Assembly (NCBI GenBank): GCA_003573635.1
Contig: QUTJ01031674.1
Coordinates: 1 to 14,735, forward strand
Reading direction: 5' to 3'
DNA length: 14,735 bases
Source of the DNA: Goniomonas avonlea
Taxonomy: Eukaryota; Cryptophyceae; Goniomonadida; Goniomonadaceae
The notes beneath the pieces are model-generated. The model worked only from the letters and a program-made list of their open reading frames with translations. It made no database searches and had not been told where the DNA came from. How positions within the stretch are numbered: the stretch's first letter is position 1; each line of letters begins with the position of its first letter. Positions 1-10,100 of this stretch are shown in pieces. Position numbers and translations under genes: made by a program.

Positions 1-840
1 GTATGGAGACCTTCCACGTGAGATAACCTCATCGAGAAAGAGAGGAAGGGGGGGAGGGGGAGAGGAGAGAAAGACAGAGAGAACGAGGGAGACGAACGAG
101 AGAGAGGGGGAGTTTATTCAAGCATCCTGAAACCGCGAGCGGCCAACAATGACCATTCAGGAACCGCTGAGCGGCCACAGACCCGTGGCCTGCCTGAAGG
201 TAAAGGAGAGAGAGAATTCAAAGCCATTCAGGAAACAGAACGTGTGAGGACCGAAAGGCAGAGGGAACTTGGCCTCAGGGAAGAGAGTGATCGCTGTGAG
301 AGTGATCGAGATTTCAACGGACCAAAGATCATCTTGCTACTGAGAAGCAGAAGTGCTGACGGCAGCTCTCTGCGTCAGAAAGTTGTTTTCCGGTTTTCGC
401 TTTTGATGATCTTGTTCTCCAATCTTCATAATCCGCTTCGAACGGAGGTGGAGGTGCTTGCGACGATGGGAATATTGTTCGCCGATTGAATTTGGAACTT
501 CGACGTGGGCCAGCGTCGGCGAGGAACCGCTGTCGTCGCTTGGTCTTGGTCGCGCTTGCGCGCTGGGATTGGGACCGTGCACCACGGATCCCCGAGCGCC
601 AATAGTGTACTGACCACTCTACTGTGAGTCCAAATTTCCTCTGGGCGTTTCGTTGTTTTGGAGCTCGGTGCTCTTATCGTTCCGACCTTGGCAATGAATG
701 ACAATCGAGTCCGACGCAATGCAATGTCTTCGTACTCGGATTCCATCGTGCCCCGAGCTCTCACTGCTTGTCATTTTCTGGGCCCATATCATTTTGCAAT
801 GTATCATTTTTGTGGCATGCAAAGAGATCCTCCTCACCTT
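1..840. other. Upstream region without a supportable gene
   Basis: Both strands have only short open frames here, with no recognisable domain and no clear splice sites joining them to the downstream gene. The left end is purine-rich. Two imperfect copies of an element ending in GAGCGGCCA lie at about 129-146 and 160-177. A 47-codon frame starts at ATG 719 and has a strongly hydrophobic middle (about 758-850). It could be a signal or anchor exon, but it ends in a stop and I cannot find a convincing donor in it. The region may be promoter and 5' UTR, or intron and intergenic DNA if the gene starts outside the window. Confidence 0.5.
31..114 (+). repeat. Purine (GA/GGGA) tract
   Basis: About 84 bases are almost all purine on the plus strand, with G runs of five to seven followed by GAGA and GAGAGAGG units. 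It is low-complexity DNA. Such a homopurine tract can adopt unusual structures or act as a promoter GAGA element, but nothing here shows that it does. Confidence 0.8.
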
Positions 841-994
841 ACTTATGGCGCCTTGCTCATGAATATGGCCGCAGGACTGATGGGGGCAATGGCATTGTCG
901 CAGTCCAAATTCCAGTCCAGGATTCGGGTCGGACCTCAGTGGCGGTTTTGGGTAGTGGCCACCTTAGGAATGTTCCTGAGCAGCTCCGTGTCTG
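828..994 (+). CDS. Possible degenerate, frame-disrupted RCC1-like blade upstream of exon 1
   Basis: In the frame with codons starting at 828, the translation has an RCC1-like core: AHEYG at 855-869, then DGGNG, then IPVQ, then a VAVLGSGH-like strand near 940-960. The expected blade ending (H-x-x-x-FLSS) appears only in the next frame, as LGMFLSSS at 964-987. That frame ends at a good phase-1 donor (TCTG|GTGATG, exon end 994), followed by a 46-base intron. Reading both halves as one blade needs a one-base shift between about 955 and 967. It could be a sequencing or assembly error, a decayed blade, or chance. The left boundary is not resolved. Confidence 0.35.
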
Positions 995-1040
995 GTGATG
1001 CAATCTCGTTCTGCTAGCAATCAGTCATTCCTGCGCGCAG

Positions 1041-1181
1041 GGGATACAGCGATGACCGTGGGCAGAGCGATTTATGGGCAACTCGCAAATGGCCAGCCGA
1101 TAACCACAGCAATGACCTCTTTAATACCCACTTCAGTAGTCCGCGTTGCCTGTGCATATGACGCTGCGGTCTATCTGTCAA
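1041..1181 (+). CDS. Exon 1: RCC1 blade 1
   Basis: The acceptor is GCGCAG|GGGAT and the donor TCAA|GTATGT; both introns are phase 1 and the exon is 47 codons. The blade reads GDTAMTVGRAIYGQLANG, then IPTSVVRVACAY and VYLS, matching the RCC1 pattern G-x-x-x-YGQL-x-(D/N)G ... V-x-x-A-x-G-x-x-H-x-x-x-L. The usual histidine position is not kept. Confidence 0.8.
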
Positions 1182-4100
1182 GTATGTTGATATAGCTGTG
1201 ACACCAGCAGCTGACCCCCGCAGGCGATGGTACGGCCAAAGCTTCGGGGGTCGGAACTTCTGGTCAACTAGGCCATGGCTTCTATGCAAACTCTCGCGTT
1301 CCCGTCCAGGTCTCTGGATTGACTGATGCTGTTGCAGTCGTTGGCGGTTCAAGTTTCTTTCTCTTCCTCTTAAGCTCAGGCAAGTTCGCGTCCTAGGCCT
1401 CTTTCATCAGGCACGTGCGGGCAGGACTCAGAAATGCACACGAAACGTATCCAGTCCATGCTTCCATACTTAATCTGTGGGTCAGGAGTCGTTCAAGGGA
1501 TCGGTGCCAATTATGACGGTCAACTGGGGGACGGCACCTTTAATACGCAGCCGACACCTACCACTGCCCTATGTGGGGCCACCCAAATTGCTGCAGGATA
1601 TTCCCACAGTTTGTTCCTTCAAGGTGCGGCAACAGTCCCAGAGTCGCACCAGTTTGGCATGCAGCCGCCTCTGGCTGCGCGTCACAAATCGAATTCGTCA
1701 TCCCTCTGACAACCTGCGGCCAGCAGGGAACGGAAGAGTGCAGGCCACAGGTAATAATGGCCAAGGACAGCTTGGGGATGGGACGTTCCATTCGACTCCC
1801 TCGCCAAGAACCATCCCGTCCCTCAGCAACATCGTGTTCATCGCTGCTGGAGGGGACAGCTCGTACTTTGTCGACGGTACTGTTATTTTTTCTTTTGACA
1901 CATGAGTTTTTCAAAGCTCTGCTGCTCTTTTTTGTCACAGCGACCAGTGACCCTCCAATCGCAGGCTATGGCATAGTTTGGGCTGTCGGGGCGAACGAAT
2001 ATGGCCAGCTAGCGGATGGGTCAACCAGCAATCACGAAATTCCTGTTTCCTGCTCGGCTGTCTGGGAGAGTGTGACGGCCGTGGCTGCCGGTCCACATCA
2101 CACTCTCTTTCTGACATGTACGTGGTGTATGCATGCACAACGTGCTCTCGCTCATGGCAGTGGAGATTAATTTTTGAGCAGCCAATAATTGCGTCTGCGA
2201 GTCCGCTGAGCTTTGTGGCTGATCCGCATTTTTGGCCCTCACCGCAAATGTTTCTAGCGATTCAATTGCACAAGCTAACTGACTCAACATCGCAGCGTCT
2301 GGTGACGTGCTCGCAGCCGGGTACAACGGATGGGGCAATCTCGGCGACGGAACTTGGGATAACCCAGAAAACGGCCAGGTCACATCAGTGGTCAACGTAA
2401 ATGGAGTGGTGGACATCATCGTGGGCTTGACGAGCTCGTTTTTTCGGCAGTGTGAGTCGCTCCACTGAGCTACTTTTCATCCCTCAACAGCTAGTTTCAG
2501 AGTGTGCGCAGAGTGTGTGTTCGGTGTGTGAAGGAGGGTGCCTGTCAGGGCCTGACTGGAGAAGCAAGTCTAGTAAATCTCACCCCCTCACGAGCAACAG
2601 GTGCTCGCAACAACTCCTGGTACTGGCATATACGCCGATGCTAATTCTGACATCTCAACAGTTGTCCAGTCTTCGCGCTCTTTCGAGAAAGCTCACCACT
2701 GCAGTGGCCCTAACATGTGGTTTCTCGCAGCGGACGGAGCTTTCCTGGCCGCTGGCACCGGTTACTCGTACATCTTCGGAGACTCCATGATCAGCTATCG
2801 GATACCTCCATCCGAGATCTCGCCTCGGACCATTGTTGACGCCTGCACTGGGGCTAACTTCGGGATTTATGTTAAAGGTCGGTCATGGCGCCGACTAGGG
2901 GAGCGAGAAGGGTCAGGTGGCACCTTGTCAGAATGCTTTCGTGATTATCGATAAGGGACAGGTGTAACCAGTTTGACCTGTCACGGATACAGACCGACTG
3001 CCAACATCTGACTTCCGCGCATCCCATTGTTAACCAGCATGATCCAACATTCAACATCCGACATCCAACATCTACCATGTCTCATCATCAAAGGTTCAAC
3101 ATCTATCACCCAACATCAGGAGATCCAGCATCCAACATCAAACCAACATCTAACATCCGTCACAGCCTAATATTCGTTATCTTGACTGGGTCTGACAGAC
3201 GATGGCACTGTTATGGGCTCGGGAGAAGACTGGGAGGGCGCGCTAGGGCTTGGAGGACTGTCGTCGCGCACAGTTCCAGAAGCCGTCGCCACCAATGTGC
3301 TTGCTGTCGCCGCCGGCAATGAGTATTCAGTGTTTCTTATGGGTGCGTCATCTTGCTGTTGCTCTGCCTTCGACATCTCTCTCTCCTGGACCATTTCCGT
3401 ACTGAGTTTACTGCTCCCTCTCCTCCCCCCCTCTTCTTCGTTCTTGTGACGCAGCGTCTCTCCTCGAAACCCTTTTTTTTGGCAGCGAGTTTGATTTACG
3501 CCCAAGGCTCTAACACACTGGCTATTGGAACGGACACAGTCAGCCCAAGATGTGTTTAAACCATGTGCATGCCGCGGGAGGTCCTTCATTGCCGCCCATC
3601 CCTCTCCCTCGCTCTCCTCGCTCTCTTCCCTCTCCCCAAGTCCATGCACCCTCAGCGAGCAGCAGAGTGCCACTCACCACTCGCACAGGGGATGGAACCG
3701 TGAAAGGCAGTGGCTGGAATCACTATGGTCAGCTCGGTGATGGTTCAACGCAACACAGAGGCTCAATGGTTACAATGGTTTCCGTCACGAATGCGATTGC
3801 TATTTCTTGCGGCTATGCCCATACGCTTGTTCTCACAGGTGGGCCCTCGGCACTTGCCTCCTTGCCAATACTGGCTAGTCATAGCAGTCGACGAGTGGAG
3901 TGCGCGACACGTCACACTCACCTCTGTGACCCAACCTAGTGTGACTTGTCTCCGTTGTGTATTGTGGTGTGGTGTATTGTGGTGTGGACGTCTCGGACAC
4001 GTGCCTGTCCCCCCGCAACCCTGTATGGTGACTCAGAGTGCGTATGAGTGCACAACTGCCTTGCCACTCTATTGATTGCATCACACCCCACACAGCTGGG

Positions 4101-7100
4101 GGAGTCGTCAAAGCAGTCGGGGCCAATTTCTACGGCCAGCTGGGGGACGGGGGGTCGTTTACGAGGCACACTGCCGTCACCTCTCTTGTTTCAAATGTGA
4201 TCAAAATCAGTGCTGGATTCTACTTCTCCCTTTTCCTCAGTGCGTCCCAATTCCATCGCGAAACAATGAGAAGTGCATAGAAGTAGCTTGGGTCGATCGC
4301 TAAGCTCTCCGCGCGTCACGCGGTGCCGTTTTGGGTGTTTGTGCTCAACGATTTCTTCATTCATTGAGCCGTCCAATTGCTCTGCTGACGATGTACCATC
4401 TCCATGTTTGCATGTTTGTGCAACTGACGAATCGATCCATGTATCCATTCCAACTGCTCGCTCCGTTGCCTTTTCTTGTTTCTTTGTTTTTGACCTATAA
4501 ACCAATAGGCGGCAACACTGCCTATGCTGCTGGCTACAACGCCTTTGGAAATTTGGCAGACGGAACGACAGCGTACCGATATTCACCAGTCGCATGCACC
4601 GCAATACCTGCTTCGGTCGTTGGGATCGGCGCGGGCCACTACTCCTCGTTCTTTATCATGAGTAAGTCCTGCGGCGTGCACAAACACTCTCTGCGTAGGT
4701 GCGGCTACAAGTCCATGTTACGTTGCGCAGACACACCCTGCGGAGTTGCACAAACGCCCTCGGCGGAGCTCAGCCGCGTGAAGTTCATGTGACCTTGCAC
4801 ATTCAGAGGAGTCGTGAGAACAGTTTGTGTTACCTTCAGATGTTCTGGAGATGGATGGCTTTTCGTAGATCGCTTCGAATCTTGTTCGTGGGCGCTGCAA
4901 ACTTTGGCTGCAGTTACGCGGCTTTCGTTTGGGGACCTCCAAATTCTCGCTGACACTGCAGTGTTGTCTCACTGGCACTGGCACTGCAGCCTTGTCTCAC
5001 TTGCACCGCAATCTTCTCTCACTGACACTGCAGTCTTGACTCGCTGACACTGCAGTCTTTTCTCACAGCACCGCAGGCGACGGCACGCTTCTCTCAATCG
5101 GCTACAATGGTTACGGAAATCTGGGAGATGGGACGACCACCGAGAGATTGACTCCTGTTACCGCTATTGGCGTGACGAATGCGATCGCAGTTGTGGCAAG
5201 CCTTTTTCATACGGTAGTTCTGAGAGGTGCGATCCCGCTGCAGCCTCTAGCACATGGTGGTGCCGTCGTGATGGGCGAGTAGTGTGAGTGGTTGTGGTGT
5301 GAGCGTTGTGGTGAGCGTTGTGGTGTGCCCGTATGGGGGGGGTCCGGGTGGGGTGTGGGGAGTGGCGTCAGTGTTACATTAGCTTTTGTGGGGTGTACGT
5401 ATGGGCGGGTTCGGTGGGGTGGCTACAATGTGGAGTGTGGGCCGTCGGCGTCGCAGCAGTCTGCAATGTGGTGGCCGTTGCCGTATCTCGCTGTTGAAGG
5501 TGTCAATGGTCGTTGCTGTGAGCGTCCAGATTGTCCTTACACCAACACGCTGACCTCTGATCTTCGTACTTCTCTGAGACGTGCCCAGTGCTTGCCCTCG
5601 ATGACTCAGAACAGGCGACGGAGCTGTCCTAGTCTGGGGCTACAACGGCTACTGGACACATGGACATTCCGGGGGTCACGCCTACACCGCTACGCTGATG
5701 CCTGGAGTTGCCAGCGCCACGGCGATTGCCTGCGGCACCTATTCTACCCACGTCATAATGAGTGCGTATTGACGCATTTCTGCATTTAACATGCCCAGCC
5801 CACCGGTGGTGCAAGATTCCACATTGTTGACCTCGCAGCTCCAGTCAGGCAACACAGTAGTGTTGGTGTCATGCGTGATGCGACAGTGTCCGTCAATACA
5901 CCTTCGTCGACTTCACGAGCAGTTGCAACGGTCCAGTTGGGAACTCGCAGCTACAGTCAAGCAACACGACTGATGTCGTGCGCAGATGCCAAAATCTACA
6001 GTGTCGGGTCTTTCAACTACTACGGCCAACTGGGCGACGGGACGTCGGTGGGTCGGTCATCGCTCGTGCTGACCCTGCAGTCCTCTGAAGCCACCTCGGT
6101 CGCTGTTAGTGGCACTCATATGCTGTTCACTGTGGGCTGCCCAGGTATGCGGTGAGGAGTGACTTGTGTCACAGGCTCATGTGCGACGAGAAAGAGTCGA
6201 GAAGTGATTGGAGTGATGAACCAGGGTGAAGAACCTGTCTTGCCACAACCCGATACCCAGTGTTGCAAGCGTCATGCGTGCACAATGTTGACGTGTCGTC
6301 CACGATAATGACGTGGCATGCACAGCATTGCCGTGACATTGTGACATGTACAAGTGGTCGGTTCGGCGACAAAAATATCTTACTGCCGCTCGGAAAAATC
6401 CTTCCCATAAAGCCAGATCAATCCAGTATTTTGCCTGTTTACCTATGGTGCTAATTTATAAAAATCCGGCCCAGTAAAACCAGCGTCAGAATAACGTGGA
6501 ATAACGTAATGAGGCAGGTGGCGCGTGTGGTCTCGGTTATTCCGGCTGCCTGGGCTCCTGTACAGCATGCGGTGCTGGCAAGTACAAGGCGAGCACTGCC
6601 AGAGCAGACTGCGCCGATTGTCCTGCTGGAAGCTTCAGCAGTGCTACCGGTCCGTACTCCGCCAGGGAAGCGAGAGACAGAGACTGGCGAGAGGCAGGAG
6701 AGTCAATCAGGACATGTCGGTCAATCAGGACAATGAGAGTCATCATGAAGGCGACAGAGTCGATCCGGACAATAATGTCAAGAGAGTCAATCAGGACAAC
6801 GATGTCAGTCAATCAGGAATCATCATGATGACGACAGAGTCGATCCAGGCAATGATGTGACGAGGACTCTCGAACTCGCCTCACCCTCAACGCTCTTGCC
6901 CGTGTCAGTGACGTTTGACCCAGCTGTGAGCGCCTGCATTGGCTGCCCTCTGGGAAAATATGGAGTCGCGACGGGGCAGACAAATGAAGGAGCAGCGTGT
7001 CTTGGATGCAGTGCAGGGAAATACCAGGACGTAACGGGGCAGTCTTCCTGCACTAATTGTCCAATTGGCCGTTTTCAGGTTGAGAACTCGTTTCTTGATT

Positions 7101-10100
7101 CGTGCATTTGTTTGTCCCCTGTCTCTCGCCGTCCCCCCTCTGTCGCGTGTCCCGCCCCTCTGTCATCTCCTCCCCTCCGTCCCATCCCCTCCCCTCCGTC
7201 CCATCCCCTCCCCTCTGTCACATCTCCTCCCCTGTCCCATCTCCTCCCCTCTGTCACCTCCCCTCTGTCCCATATCCTCGCTTCTGTCCCATCCCCCCCC
7301 CCCTTCCCATCCCCTCCCCGCTGTCACAGCTCCTCCCTTCTGTCAAATATCCTCCTCTTTGTCCCGTTTCCCCACACTGCCCTCTCTGCTCCCCTCTTTT
7401 TCAACAGGGTTTCCCCTCCCAACCGCTTGTCCTCTCCCTCCGCTCCTTCACTCTCGCTTGGCTATTCTTCTTCCAACTGCCCACAAGCACGCCGAATCAG
7501 TGTCCCGGTCATCTACCATCTCACGCGCCGACGCAGAGTGTGACCGGACAAGCAAGTTGCGCTTTCTGCGAAGCTGGCAAGTATCTGACGATCACGGGAC
7601 AGTCGAGCTGCATCTCTTGTTCCGCTGGGAAATACACCGACCTCACTGGTGTGTTTTGTTGCGGCGGGTTTAGGGTTCAGGGTTTGTTCACTAGCCATTG
7701 AAATTTTCCCAATCCGTTCCTCATCAATCCGTTCCTCGTCTGTGAACCTTTTTAACTCCGTAAAGGAGAGCGACAGCTCCAACTTGGCGACACAGTTTTG
7801 TGCATGGCGGAATTGTGCATGGCAAGCATGTGTACTACTAAATTCTCCCCTCAGGCATCACATATTCGTGCACCTTCTGCGCTGGTGGCAAGTACCTGGC
7901 TTCGACGGGACAGACGGCCTGCACAGACTGTGTAGCAGGCAAATTCACCGCACTCACTGGTGCGATTGTATTGGCGAGACCCCATTCTTATGAGCGTCTT
8001 GGCACTGTCCTCTTTTTAGACACGCGCCTCTTGGCATCTCGGCATTAGACGTGTGCCTCTTGGCAGACATGTGCGTCTTGGCGTTAGACATGTGCCTTTT
8101 GGCATTGCAACGGCATCGTTCATTGAGCGACCTTTGTCCGCTCACTTTGACAGCCCCTCCCGAGCAGGACAAACATCTTCAGCAGTTTGTGCCTCCTGCG
8201 CGCTTGGGTATTGGAGTCCTGCCGGTGCAACAGCGTGCACCGCGTGTGCTGCTGGAAAGATGGGCCCCGCTACTGGTGGGGCGGTCTGCACCGACTGTGC
8301 TGCGGGAACTTCCCAGGTGATTCGGTAATGAGCTGAGACCGCAATCCGTGATTGGAGGCAAGGACAAGGAGGTGCAGTAGGAGGAGGGAGGGTGAGACAC
8401 AGGTGGCGTAGGCGAGCAGCCAGAGTAGCCGCACGGCTGCGGGTCAGACTGCTGAGTTGACCGAGGGGAGGTCACCTTGCGCTAATCCGATCTCACCCCG
8501 CGAGCACATGGTGTGAAAGTCTAGGCAAACCATGAACTGGGTTGTTGCTGACATGTCGCGACAGGCTGCGACTGCCCAGTCCTCGTGCACACCTTGCTTC
8601 CTCGGCAAGTATCAGTCAAGCACCGGGCAAACAGGCTGCGACTTCTGTGGTGTAGGGAAATGGAGTGGTTCTGGTGCGACTCTGCGTGCTGTGTTGGACT
8701 ACTTCAGAAATTCTCAAGGGTTGTTGGGATTTTGCTAGCTCAATCTCTTGCGCGTAACATGTCTTCCTTGTGGGCGGCAGGCCAAATTGGACCCATAGCT
8801 TCATTTATTACAACCGGATACGATACATTATCATATTGACTCAGTACAAAATGGTGTCGCCAGTTTGAACTCTTACAAAACAGACTCTCACGGTCGAGCA
8901 GCGAGCCCGAAGACGCTGACACGGTGTGCAGGAGCCACAACGTGTGCCGACTGCAGTGTTGGGAGGTTCGCTTTCGCGACTGGGGCCCCAGCCTGCTCAG
9001 ATTGTGCAGCGGGCAAGTCCCAACCTGCAACAGGAACAGCAGCGTGCACCGACTGTGGTCCGGGCATGTCTCAGGTGATATCGCCGAGTTGTGGTAGACT
9101 GCTGTCTGACGTTTGCAGGCATTGACCGGTCAACCAAGTTGCTCCTTCTGCTCTATCGGTAAATATCAGGCCCTCACAGGCCAGCCCACGTGCACTCAAT
9201 GCTCAGCGTCCATGTTCACACCAGCAACTGGCCAGACTATCTGTTTTCCAGGTGCTTTGCTGCTCATCCCGCAACTGGCCCCTGATATGTCTCGCAGGAA
9301 ACGTGTTTCGCCCATTTCAGAACGTTCCCGTGTCCGGGGCAGTCAGTGTCACCATTATTGGGTCTCTCCTTCCTCCTGCTGAAGGGACTGGAAAGTGTCG
9401 AGTCGCGTCCAGTGCCTGCGCGAGCACACTTTGGCTGTCAGCAAGCTCTGTCCTGTGCAAGGTCCCAGTCGGCAGCTCAGCAGCCGCGACAGTGGCGCTC
9501 ACAAGCAACCTCGCCAGAGGCACCTTGGCGGTTGGGTGGAGTACCGATCAACCCTACGCCGGAAGTGTCATCAAGAACAACAGCCCCTCGACGGCCTCGA
9601 CCAGTGTAACGGTTCTTGGCCACAGCATCGCCTTCCGGAGTGCGCGGGTTCGGCTGCCCAGCTCAGCCAGCCAGTCAATGCTGTGGATTGCAGAGACCTC
9701 GGTGGTCTGCAAAACCCCCTGGTTAACGCTGCAGTCTGTCTCCTTTGCGGTCACAGTGTCGCGACAGGCGTCAACACTCGTGGGCGTCTTTTCTGCCGAT
9801 TTCGCCGCTCTCAAGTCTGCTGTCCGACGCAATGCGCCAGCAACAGCGGCCTCACAGACAACGGTTGTCGGCGCGAACTTTGCCTGGCGCAACTCCAGCC
9901 CCCGGATCCGGCTGGGCACCGCAACGGAATCGTCAGCCTGGGTCGCGGATAGCTCTGTCCTTTGCAAGGTCTCGAGGGCAACTCTTTCTGCGGTAGTAAC
10001 TGTCAGTCTGGCAGGAGCAGCCACACTGACAGGTTCCTGGTCAGTGAACCTACCGTCCCTGGAAGCAATTGTTGGTACTCGCAATGTCTTGGCCACTGGT

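Noticed and set aside
719-862. Hydrophobic 47-codon frame as a signal-peptide exon
   Set aside because: It has a start codon and a hydrophobic run, but it ends in a stop with no convincing donor into the RCC1 frame, so it is mentioned only as a possibility.
952-967. A 16-base GT-AG intron that would mend the frame of the upstream blade
   Set aside because: Too short for a normal spliceosomal intron, and it would remove the conserved G-x-x-H part of the blade.
1941-1964. Alternative start of exon 5 after GTCACAG at 1940
   Set aside because: It has the same phase and a good pyrimidine run, so it is possible, but it would add eight residues absent from all other blades.
2601-2730. Possible extra RCC1 blade fused to exon 7 without an intron
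   Set aside because: The open frame extends upstream, but no acceptor before it gives phase 1. CCTAAC plus TTTCTCGCAG at 2730 is a strong acceptor giving the standard nine-residue spacing, so this stretch is intron.
4950-5065. CRISPR-like array
   Set aside because: The 22-base units are directly adjacent with no spacers, lie inside a eukaryotic intron, and have no cas genes nearby.
5292-5789. Plus-strand frame of 165 codons
   Set aside because: It runs through GT-rich intron 12 and then crosses exon 13 in the wrong register; it has no domain pattern.
7065-7530. Overlapping plus-strand frames rich in P, S and L
   Set aside because: They translate the C/T minisatellite of intron 16. Only the parts before 7079 and after 7537 fit the Cys-rich repeats.
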